A stretch of 64,000 nucleotides of DNA from Tenericutes bacterium MZ-XQ (GTDB taxonomy: Bacteria; Bacillota_I; Bacilli_A; Acholeplasmatales; Acholeplasmataceae), in assembly GCA_002838205.1 (NCBI GenBank), contig CP017950.1:434001-498000 (forward strand). Direction: 5' to 3'. A model generated the notes under the pieces. It saw only the letters and a list, made by a program, of their open reading frames with translations. It searched no databases and was not told the DNA's origin. Of this stretch, positions 37,149-44,796 are shown piece by piece. How positions within the stretch are numbered: position 1 is the first letter of the stretch; each line of letters opens with the position of its first letter. The translations under genes were made by a program, and so were the position numbers.

Positions 37149-37784
37149 TTATAATTGAAAAAAATTTAGCACTTTATTTATATCGTAATTCTGATTAAGC
37201 AAGTTAGTCATAATTTGATTTTTATTTGTGTAACTTGCTATTAATACACCATCGTGTTTGATATTACCAATTGAATCTAGTGATACTATTGGAGTAGTTA
37301 ACAGTGTTTGTCCCTGTTTGTTGTAATCATCATCTATAACACCAACTACTTCTATTAGTATATCTTTATCAGTTAATATAGACTGTAGTAGTATTTCTGA
37401 AACTTCTCCAGCACCATAAAGTAATATTTTTTTAAATCCTTTGCCGCTAATATGATTGATAAATATTTCAATATTTTCTTTCGCTGATTTATATATTTTT
37501 AACGAATTGCTTAAGTAGGAAATATTTAACACTTTTCTTCTTTCAGAACCCTTTTTAGTGACAAAATACTCTACATTCTTTGTAGAGTGTTTTTTTCTTT
37601 TGACTAACCCTCTTTTTTCAAATTCATTGATGTAATCATTTGTCATAGAAACAGAGATACCAATACTTTTACTCATTTCTCTTTGAGTGATATTAGAATT
37701 TTTTTCAATCATATCTAATATCATATACTCTTTGTACAAAACTGTCGGTTTAAAGAAATTGTTATCATTCAAGATTAACACCAT
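37149..37784 (-). CDS. Winged-helix regulator fused to Rossmann-like sugar/nucleotide domain
   Basis: First gene of the polysaccharide operon (211 residues). Residues ~20-85 form a MarR/Lrp-style winged helix (ITQREMSKSIGISVSMTNDY, then a wing KRKKHSTKNVEYFVTKKG). Residues ~115-205 resemble the N-terminal Rossmann-like domain of PglD-type proteins or CoA-binding regulators (KKILLYGAGEVSEILLQSIL, VVGVIDDD). The likely role is control of the cluster in response to a nucleotide or nucleotide sugar. The ATG at 37784 lies very close to the AAAGGA motif, so the true start may be a few codons further in (TTG at 37772). Confidence 0.75.
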   Translation of the reverse strand: MVLILNDNNFFKPTVLYKEYMILDMIEKNSNITQREMSKSIGISVSMTNDYINEFEKRGLVKRKKHSTKNVEYFVTKKGSERRKVLNISYLSNSLKIYKSAKENIEIFINHISGKGFKKILLYGAGEVSEILLQSILTDKDILIEVVGVIDDDYNKQGQTLLTTPIVSLDSIGNIKHDGVLIASYTNKNQIMTNLLNQNYDINKVLNFFQL

Positions 37785-38008
37785 CCTTTGTTCGATAATT
37801 GAATAATTCCATTTTATATGATTGCATTATAAATTACAAGGGCAAATAACATTTTTTGTTATAAAAACGAACATTTATTTCAAATCACTTTCTTAGATTT
37901 TCAAAAAAGTGGTTCCGAGTAAATTGTCCGTCCCGCTACACGGTACCCTAGAAGACTGCACTGCTATGATTTTCTAGGACACATAGGTACCTACCTAGAT
38001 ATAAAAAT

Positions 38009-38040
38009 AGCGACATGCAACTTTCCTTTGTTGCTATTAT
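38009..38040 (-). terminator. Terminator of IS transposase
   Basis: AATAGCGACA and TGTTGCTATT pair over ten positions with one G-T pair, followed on the minus strand by TTTTTATATC. It lies 19 bp after the orfB stop, inside the IS. Confidence 0.65.
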
Positions 38041-38058
38041 TTTATCATTATTTAGTGT

Positions 38059-38946
38059 TTAAGTAAATCCATTAATCATTCTATATTCAACTGGTGTTAT
38101 GTAATCAAGACGATATGCTAATCGATGATTATTAAAGTAATGAACATATAATTCTATAGCTGTATGTATATCTGAGAAATCATGAAGTTTCATGTATTGT
38201 TTTAAGTCCCCTTTAATCCAACCTATTAGTGATTCAATTACTGGATTATCTGTAGGTGTTCCTGCACGTGACATAGAACGAGTAATCGGATAGTCTTTAT
38301 GTGCTTTTTCGAACTTAACTGAAGAATAAACTCTTCCTTGATCACTATGTAAGATAGTATGTTCTTCACCGTATCCTCGTTCCTCTTTGATACGCAAGAA
38401 TTTATACAAACTTCTTAAGTGATTCATCACGCCATTTCCGTGATGATAGTTTGCTAAATCATATCCAACTATCTCATTGTTGAATACATCAATATGCAAG
38501 TTTAAATCGTATTTCTTTCCATCATGTTTAAGCATTGTTGTGTCACTACACACTTTCTCAAATGGTCTTGTAGTACTCCAATCACCATTGATTATATTAG
38601 GAAACTTATCCGATACTCCTTTTGGTCTTCTAAATGCTTTTCTACGCGCTCTAGAGTAAATTCCCATTTCTCTAAATGCTTGATATGCTGAATAGAATGA
38701 TACAATCCATCCAGTTTCATTAAGTATCATTTTCCTAATTGCTCTATATCCGCATTCTGGATGGATTGAATGATAATTCTTAACTAACATTTTTAGTGTT
38801 TCCTTTGTTTCTTGTCGCTCTGTTTTATTCTCTTTTCTTCTTAGCCATCTATAATATCCGCTTCTTGTGATTCCCATGTATTCACATAGATCTTTTATGT
38901 AATACTTGATTCTAAATTTATGAACTAAAGTATACTCATAATTCAA
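38059..38946 (-). CDS. IS3-family transposase OrfB (DDE integrase domain)
   Basis: Transposase catalytic part, 295 residues. An HTH_21-like segment (MGITRSGYYRWLRRKENK, HPECGYRAIRKMI) precedes the rve integrase core with the DDE residues in VCSDTTML, LHSDQGRVYSS and TDNPVIESLIGWIKGDL. The tail FNNHRLAYRLDYITPVEY is typical of the family. It overlaps orfA by 4 bp in a different frame and is probably also made as an OrfAB fusion through the A-run at the junction. Confidence 0.95.
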   Translation of the reverse strand: MNYEYTLVHKFRIKYYIKDLCEYMGITRSGYYRWLRRKENKTERQETKETLKMLVKNYHSIHPECGYRAIRKMILNETGWIVSFYSAYQAFREMGIYSRARRKAFRRPKGVSDKFPNIINGDWSTTRPFEKVCSDTTMLKHDGKKYDLNLHIDVFNNEIVGYDLANYHHGNGVMNHLRSLYKFLRIKEERGYGEEHTILHSDQGRVYSSVKFEKAHKDYPITRSMSRAGTPTDNPVIESLIGWIKGDLKQYMKLHDFSDIHTAIELYVHYFNNHRLAYRLDYITPVEYRMINGFT

Positions 38947-39263
38947 GATCTGTTTTTTTTTACATATTTTGCTTCTTCACTTGAATACCCTCTTTTTAGT
39001 CTTTCAATTTCAACTTTAAGCATTAAGATTTCATGCTTTAGTGATTCTACTGATTCGGGTTCTTGATTGGATGGTATTTGATCTTTTATTTTACGTTTAC
39101 TTACTAGTCCACTAATACCTTCTGCTTGATACTTACGTACCCACTCTCTTTGTGTTTTCCTAGCTACACTATATGTTCGTTCTATTTGATGTTTCGATAT
39201 ATTTTCATTCAATATCATCTTTACTATTTTAAGTTTAAAGTCTAAACTGTACTGATTTACCAC
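38943..39263 (-). CDS. IS3-family transposase OrfA (HTH)
   Basis: DNA-binding partner of 106 residues: a helix-turn-helix (MVNQYSLDFKLKIVKMILNE, ISKHQIERTYSVARKTQREW) and a C-terminal leucine-zipper-like helix (EVESLKHEILMLKVEI-type heptads at ~72-92). Near the end, nine consecutive A residues (minus strand, 38953-38961) provide an A_AAA_AAA slippery site. A -1 shift there reads directly into OrfB (KKQILNYEYTL). Confidence 0.92.
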   Translation of the reverse strand: MVNQYSLDFKLKIVKMILNENISKHQIERTYSVARKTQREWVRKYQAEGISGLVSKRKIKDQIPSNQEPESVESLKHEILMLKVEIERLKRGYSSEEAKYVKKNRS

Positions 39264-39345
39264 ATTATCAACTCCTTCGTGTTATTATACTACATTATTC
39301 TTAGAAAGGGAGGGGGAATGTGTCCCACTTTTTCGTGGCAGTGCA

Positions 39346-39579
39346 ACTTTTGATCACCACCATTTGTTTTTGAATGGTGGTTGCTTTTAAGCCTTCATCT
39401 CTCATTGAATCTCGATATTTGATCACATCAGATCTTTTAGCATATTTGATGTTATGTCTTTTAAGATAATCAATATATCGATTAATGAGTAATTCATAAT
39501 CTTTAACACTTTTTCTTTTTAAATCTAGGTCTTCTAAATAAGCATCTTTTGCTTCTTCTAATGGATGATATTTAATCAT
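39346..39579 (-). pseudogene. Tyrosine recombinase/integrase N-terminal fragment cut by IS
   Basis: Starts with ATG at 39579 and encodes about 78 residues of a SAM-like core-binding domain of XerC/D-type integrases (YELLINRYIDYLKRHNIKYA, DVIKYRDSMRDEGLKATTIQ). Real coding stops at the IS boundary after MVVIKS; the frame then runs 14 codons into IS sequence. The catalytic domain is absent on the other side of the IS, so the gene is truncated and probably inactive. It overlaps the upstream XRE gene by 8 bp. Confidence 0.8.
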
Positions 39580-39814
39580 AATCTTTTAACACGCCCTTTT
39601 CTTTTTGATATAAACATTCTTGATGATAAAACTCACCAATATCCATTTGATATGCTTTAGCAATCTTAACCATTAAGATAAATGATGCTTTATCGCCTTG
39701 ATGTCCATTTTCAATATTTAATAAATAGTTATAACTAACCCCAATATCATAAGCGATATCTTCTAATGTTTTATGTAATGCTTTTCTACGCATTTTTAAA
39801 TAAGATCTTTTCAT
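39572..39814 (-). CDS. XRE-family HTH regulator
   Basis: Small 80-residue protein whose first 65 residues form a Cro/C1 helix-turn-helix (RKALHKTLEDIAYDIGVSYN, NIENGHQGDKASFILMVKIA). It is coupled by an 8-bp overlap to the truncated integrase gene, so it probably regulated that recombinase and its excision before the IS insertion. Confidence 0.82.
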   Translation of the reverse strand: MKRSYLKMRRKALHKTLEDIAYDIGVSYNYLLNIENGHQGDKASFILMVKIAKAYQMDIGEFYHQECLYQKEKGVLKDYD

Positions 39815-40554
39815 AGTTTTATAAAGCTGGCGCGCACGCGCTTTTATCTAAATTTATCAATTTATCTTTTTTTCTTTCTCCTTTTTCTTTTTCTTTGTCT
39901 TTAATAGTTAAAGACCTACTCATACTGCTAAATTCTTGATTTCATGAAATGCAAAAAAGTCGATTGTTCATCAACTAGTTAATTAAAGATTAGAATGTTT
40001 ACGCCATCTCAAACCTATCGTCACTTATATAAAGACATAAGCAAACACATTTATTGAACACGGTATGTAAGATGTACTTCATAGACAAGACCTTATAGCT
40101 TTTGGTGAAGAACAAGGACGGTAGAAGACATCATATAGTATGTTTGTTAAACGGATAAGTAAAGGGTGAAAACTTCTGCTTTACTAACTAGCCATAAACG
40201 TTTGGCCTACTACTATTCTAACAAGCAAAAAATCATTTAAGATAATTACTTAATAATAAAGAAATTTCATAAATGATCCTAGATTTGTTTATGAACTAAT
40301 AGCATTATTTTTGTAAACATATGTTAAAAACATCAAAAATGTGGTATCAATTTTCCTACTGAGGACATGATATGACTAAGGATGCCTATTGGTTTAACCG
40401 CTTTTTCCAATTTATTCAATTTTATAGATAATTTCTAGCTATTTTTAGAAACTGTAAACCCCTTGATCAAAAACATAAAATATTTTCTAAGTAAAATCGA
40501 TTGCTTATGATACAATATGTTTTGATAATTTAAGAAAATAAGAGGAACTTCACC
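39815..40554. other. Gene-poor stretch between divergent regulators
   Basis: No convincing gene on either strand over 740 bp. A GC-rich hairpin-like block (GGCGCGCACGCGC, about 39838-39851) stands out in AT-rich surroundings next to the XRE start, followed by a pyrimidine-rich tract. The right end holds the plus-strand promoter region and an AGAGGAA ribosome site of the following regulator. It may include decayed genes of the mobile region. Confidence 0.4.
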
Positions 40555-41262
40555 ATGCCCTACAAAGAAAAAAAGTATTATGCGATTGGAAAATACGAAA
40601 GAGAATTAAATAGATTAACTGTACCTCAAGTCATTGAAGAACTTAAGTTTCATAAAATCTATATTAACAAACAAACACTTTATAATTACGAAAACGGAAC
40701 CAGTGACATGCCTATGTCTGTACTGATTGCTTTAGCTGAGATATATCATTGCACGCTTGCTGAATTGTTACAAGTATATATTCCAACAAGTAAAAAAGAA
40801 AAAAGTGAATATTATGAGTTAAATGGCTATAATGAACTACTCAATGTATACCCTATAGATCGTTTAGAAGATACATTTGATCTTAAAAAGAATATCTTTC
40901 ATTCTAAATATATTATGACTCATGTGATTCTATATGTAGATGATGTTGATACAGGACTTCCTAAGTTTACAAGAATCATCTACAGGAAAACAGGCGGCTT
41001 TAAATTTAATTTAACCACTGAATATAATTATTATTTCATTTCTATACCCGATATTGTTGATGGCATAGTTACGACAAGAAAACATTTCACAAAAGCTAAA
41101 GTTATAGAAAACAGTGTTACGCCAAGAATTGTTCAATACTTCTATAAGGGACAAGTTGCTCACATAGCTGAAAAATACTTTAAAGAGATGGTTGAAGGCA
41201 TTGTTGTTAAAGTGATCTATGATCGTCAGATGAAAAAAACAGAAGGTGCATTTTTTTATTAA
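40555..41262 (+). CDS. XRE-like HTH regulator upstream of serine recombinases
   Basis: Protein of 235 residues. The N-terminal ~75 residues form a Cro/C1-type helix-turn-helix (RLTVPQVIEELKFHKIYINK, TLYNYENGTSDMPMSVLIAL, YHCTLAELLQVYI). The C-terminal 150 residues are not recognised. Its separate transcript ends in a strong hairpin before the recombinase pair, so it likely controls recombinase expression and element excision. Confidence 0.75.
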   Translation: MPYKEKKYYAIGKYERELNRLTVPQVIEELKFHKIYINKQTLYNYENGTSDMPMSVLIALAEIYHCTLAELLQVYIPTSKKEKSEYYELNGYNELLNVYPIDRLEDTFDLKKNIFHSKYIMTHVILYVDDVDTGLPKFTRIIYRKTGGFKFNLTTEYNYYFISIPDIVDGIVTTRKHFTKAKVIENSVTPRIVQYFYKGQVAHIAEKYFKEMVEGIVVKVIYDRQMKKTEGAFFY

Positions 41263-41324
41263 AATACCAACAACTGTTGGTTGTGATAACCAAATAACCG
41301 TTATATACTGATAGCGGTGAAGAC

Positions 41325-41381
41325 AAAGAAAGTGGACAAGACCTATCCCTAGTGGATGGATATTGTTCACTTTCTTTTTTT
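41325..41381 (+). terminator. Strong hairpin terminator between regulator and recombinases
   Basis: AAAGAAAGTGGACAA (41325-41339) pairs with TTGTTCACTTTCTTT (41363-41377, one G-T pair) and is followed by a T-run. An inner ATCC/GGAT pair stabilises the 23-nt loop. It lies 60 bp after the regulator stop and 100 bp before the first recombinase. Confidence 0.85.
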
Positions 41382-41480
41382 ATACTGCTTTTGACCCATT
41401 AGTATAGCCAAAAAGACTTGCTATAAAGAAAGTAACTAGGTAATATGCTCACTAATAAAAAGAAATAGGAGGTCTTCACC

Positions 41481-43178
41481 ATGAGACAAATTGTAGAAAT
41501 TATTGAACCAAAACCTAAGTTTAAAGACTTTATCACGAATCAAGTGATTAGAAAGAAAAAAGTAGCTGCTTACGCTAGAGTATCTACTGATGAAACAGAT
41601 CAGCTTCACAGTTATCAAGCACAAATTGAAGAGTTTACACAAAGAATTAATAAAAATGATGAATGGGAGTTTGCAGGGATGTACTGTGATGAAGGCATCA
41701 CAGGAACGATGATGAGCAAACGCCCAGGATTCTTAAGTATGATTCAAGCAGCTGAAGATGGACATATTGATTTAATCTTAACAAAGTCCATTTCAAGATT
41801 TTCAAGAAATACCATTGATATTCTTACAGTCATACAAACCCTAAGAAATATCAATGTTGAAATTTTTTTTGAGAAAGAAAATTTATCTTCTCTTGATCCA
41901 AAGATAGACTTTATTCTAACAGTCATGTCATCCATGGCTCAAGAAGAATCAAGATCGATTAGTGAAAACACCAAGTGGGGTATTCAAAAACGATTTGAGC
42001 AAGGTAAGCTCATCATGAATACCAATCGTTTCTTGGGCTATGACAAAGATAGAGAAGGCACCTTGATCATTAACGAGGAACAAGCTAAAACCGTTAAATA
42101 CATCTTTCATAAATATTTAAATGGGATGAGTATTACAAGTCTTGCTAGACATTTAACGGATGAAAAAATTAAAAATGGACTCGGTCGTGTGAACTGGTAT
42201 TCAGATACCGTTAAAGAAATCTTAATGAATGAAAAATATGCAGGCGATTTAATGCTTCAAAAAACTGTAACTATTGATTATCTAACGCATCAAGCAGTCA
42301 TCAATGATGGTCATGCGACAAAATATTATATTAAAAATGCACATGAACCCATCATTGACCGTGAAACCTTTGATATCGTTCAAACCATGATACATGCAAG
42401 AGATGTGATTCTATCTGAAGATTCAAAAGAAAGATTTAAGCATCTTGCACATAAACCCATGAAAGGATTGGTTTACTGTTCTAGATGCCATCGTATCTAT
42501 AATTCAAAGATGCATAACTCAGGCACAACATTTAAAAAGAGTATGCTTAAATGTCATACCTCTAGAAATAATCCTCATAACTTTGATAATCCATCCATAC
42601 ATGAACCATTGATAGAACGTGCAACACTTCATGTCATTGAAAGACTCACACAAACCAAAGATATGCAAAAATCAATAATGGATTATATGAAAGAAACATT
42701 AGAACAAACCAATTCACACGAACCATTAAAAGCACTCAAACACGAATATGTTGAAATTGGTAATCAAATCAAAGCACTTTCTAAAAATCAACTTCACAGT
42801 AATATGACAGATTTAGAATATAAAAAAGAATTTAAGCGATTAGAGCAGAATCTAAAAGACACAGAGCTTAACATAGAGAACCTAACCAATCAAATCAAGA
42901 AAGAGCATCTCATGCGTAGACGCTATTATGCATTAGAATCATTTATACAAACGAATTTTCAAGATTTAAGCATCATTAAAAGCTTCTTTGGTTTAGTGCT
43001 TATGATGGGTAAACATCATGTAAGATACGTCATTGATGATACATTCTCAACCATAGATGATCTGCATTTACAAATTGATACTATAAAGAAAACACCTTCT
43101 GTTTTAGAAGGCACATATTTTGATTACATAACAAAAGAAAATATATACTACGAGGTAACCATTCATGAAGGAAATTAA
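41481..43178 (+). CDS. Large serine recombinase 1 (with zinc ribbon)
   Basis: Site-specific recombinase of 565 residues. The N-terminal resolvase domain has YARVSTDE with catalytic S35, and GITGTMMSKRPGF and TKSISRFSRNTIDILT. The recombinase domain follows, with LNGMSITSLARHL and NWYSDTVKEILMNEKYAGDL. A zinc ribbon (YCSRCHRIYN plus a later C at LKCHTSR) and a coiled-coil follow. A GGAGG ribosome site precedes the start. It overlaps the second recombinase by 14 bp, an arrangement reminiscent of paired Ccr or transposon recombinases that act together on att sites. Confidence 0.93.
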   Translation: MRQIVEIIEPKPKFKDFITNQVIRKKKVAAYARVSTDETDQLHSYQAQIEEFTQRINKNDEWEFAGMYCDEGITGTMMSKRPGFLSMIQAAEDGHIDLILTKSISRFSRNTIDILTVIQTLRNINVEIFFEKENLSSLDPKIDFILTVMSSMAQEESRSISENTKWGIQKRFEQGKLIMNTNRFLGYDKDREGTLIINEEQAKTVKYIFHKYLNGMSITSLARHLTDEKIKNGLGRVNWYSDTVKEILMNEKYAGDLMLQKTVTIDYLTHQAVINDGHATKYYIKNAHEPIIDRETFDIVQTMIHARDVILSEDSKERFKHLAHKPMKGLVYCSRCHRIYNSKMHNSGTTFKKSMLKCHTSRNNPHNFDNPSIHEPLIERATLHVIERLTQTKDMQKSIMDYMKETLEQTNSHEPLKALKHEYVEIGNQIKALSKNQLHSNMTDLEYKKEFKRLEQNLKDTELNIENLTNQIKKEHLMRRRYYALESFIQTNFQDLSIIKSFFGLVLMMGKHHVRYVIDDTFSTIDDLHLQIDTIKKTPSVLEGTYFDYITKENIYYEVTIHEGN

Positions 43179-44796
43179 AGTTATAGAAAAAAACAGTGTT
43201 AAATATGCACAAACAAGATTGAAACGCGTTGCAGCTTATGCACGCGTTTCAACCAAACTAGAAATGCAACAATCATCCATTGATTTACAAATTAAACATT
43301 ATGCCAAAGAAATTATTTTTAATCCTGATTATGTCTTTGCAGGTATTTATGCAGATCATGGCAAATCAGGAAGATCGATGGAGAAAAGAGATGGCTTGCA
43401 AAAGTTACTGAAAAAAATTAGAGCTGGACATATTGATCTAGTATTAGTTAAATCTTTGTCTAGGTTTGCTAGAAATACGGTTGATTCGCTTAAAATCATC
43501 CAAGAAACTAGAAGATTAGGTGTCGAGTTCTACTTTGAAAAGGAAGGTATCTATAGTTCAGATACAACCGTTGATATGATTTTATCCATGATGTCTGGTA
43601 TGGCTGAACAAGAATCACAATCCATGGGACAAAATATCAGTTGGGGATTTCAAAAACGTGCACAAAAAGGACAGGTTGTACTTCATAAGCTTCTTGGCTA
43701 TGAAATCACTGAAGACAAACAATATAAGCCAATTCCCAAAATTGTGCCTATTATTCAAACGATATATAAAATGAAACTTGATGGATCGGAAATGTCAGAA
43801 CTTATAGCTTACGCACAGTCACAAGACTTAAAATCAACTAAAGGACATCCAGTTGCTAATTATCAACAGATTAATAGTATCTTAAGAGATATTAGATATA
43901 CTGGTACCATTGAATATGGTAAAACGTATATGAAACATGATGGAAAAGGAAAAAGAACGATTGTTAATGATGGTGATAAACCAAAATATGTGATAAGAAA
44001 TCATCATGAAGCTATCATTGATCAGGACACTTTCCAAAAAGTACAGTCATTAATGATTAGTGAAAAAAGAACTTATGACAAAAACACAAATATACCAAAT
44101 GTATTAAGTGATTTTGTCTTTGACTTAGATAGCTATAAAACATATGATAGACCACTTGATAAGGATATAGATATAATCGATAATATGTTTGATCCTAATT
44201 ACTTAAATAACCCCCATTTTCCCAAAGGTATGAGCAAAACACTTATCCATATCCTCAAACGAAGTTTAAACGCCTTAGGACGCAAATTTAGCGACTTAGA
44301 GCCAAAGTTTGACAAACGTGTTCAGCAATTATTATCTATTGATAAAATAGATGAACAATTAAATGACTTAGGTTATATCATTAAAACGTATAAAGATAAA
44401 TATTATACATTAAAAAGAAAAGATCATAGAGATGCGGCTGAACTTTCGATGCTTAAAGATCTAGAAGATGAGATTATCAAGTTCAGTATTGATTACATTA
44501 ATATTGAAGATGAAAAGATTAAACATGATCATGCATTAAAACATGCAAAAAATCTTAAACAAAGGATTCAGTCATTTGAATATCCTTTAGAGTCATTAAC
44601 CCCTAATATGCTTCTAAGTTTCGTTAACCAGCTTGTTAAGGTTGATGAGCAAAATTATGTGTTGGTGATTAATGCAACTGGTGATATCGTATCACCTTAT
44701 AAAATTAAAAAAGCAATGACAGAAAAGCCATTGCTTGAAGGTGATTGTAAAATGCATCGTTCTAAATTGTTTAATTGGAAGATAATACTAATCTAG
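43165..44796 (+). CDS. Large serine recombinase 2 (no zinc ribbon)
   Basis: Second recombinase, 543 residues. Catalytic S29 sits in YARVSTKLEMQQSSI; the resolvase fold continues with YADHGKSGRSMEKRDGL and KSLSRFARNTVDSLKII. The recombinase domain includes NYQQINSILRDIRYTGTI. Unlike its partner it has no Cys-rich zinc ribbon; the region from ~310 on is charged and helical with a coiled-coil near 380-470. Translational coupling with the first recombinase suggests a two-protein recombinase. The 3' end overlaps the convergent DUF262 gene by 9 bp. Confidence 0.92.
   Translation: MKEIKVIEKNSVKYAQTRLKRVAAYARVSTKLEMQQSSIDLQIKHYAKEIIFNPDYVFAGIYADHGKSGRSMEKRDGLQKLLKKIRAGHIDLVLVKSLSRFARNTVDSLKIIQETRRLGVEFYFEKEGIYSSDTTVDMILSMMSGMAEQESQSMGQNISWGFQKRAQKGQVVLHKLLGYEITEDKQYKPIPKIVPIIQTIYKMKLDGSEMSELIAYAQSQDLKSTKGHPVANYQQINSILRDIRYTGTIEYGKTYMKHDGKGKRTIVNDGDKPKYVIRNHHEAIIDQDTFQKVQSLMISEKRTYDKNTNIPNVLSDFVFDLDSYKTYDRPLDKDIDIIDNMFDPNYLNNPHFPKGMSKTLIHILKRSLNALGRKFSDLEPKFDKRVQQLLSIDKIDEQLNDLGYIIKTYKDKYYTLKRKDHRDAAELSMLKDLEDEIIKFSIDYINIEDEKIKHDHALKHAKNLKQRIQSFEYPLESLTPNMLLSFVNQLVKVDEQNYVLVINATGDIVSPYKIKKAMTEKPLLEGDCKMHRSKLFNWKIILI

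Larger units (their letters stand above)
37957..39345 (-). mobile_element. IS3-family insertion sequence with imperfect terminal repeats
   Basis: About 1.39-kb element carrying orfA/orfB transposase genes on the minus strand. Terminal inverted repeats are seen at 37957-37983 and 39319-39345: both ends start TGCACTGC when read inward and share GGACACA at the inner edge (19 of 27 positions agree), with TG...CA termini as usual for IS3. The right end coincides with the point where a tyrosine recombinase frame breaks off. Flanking bases (GAC and ACT) are not identical, so no target duplication is evident. Confidence 0.82.

Noticed and set aside
37785-37956. Remaining half of the interrupted integrase on the other side of the IS
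   Set aside because: Reading all minus-strand frames here meets early stops and shows no catalytic-domain motif.
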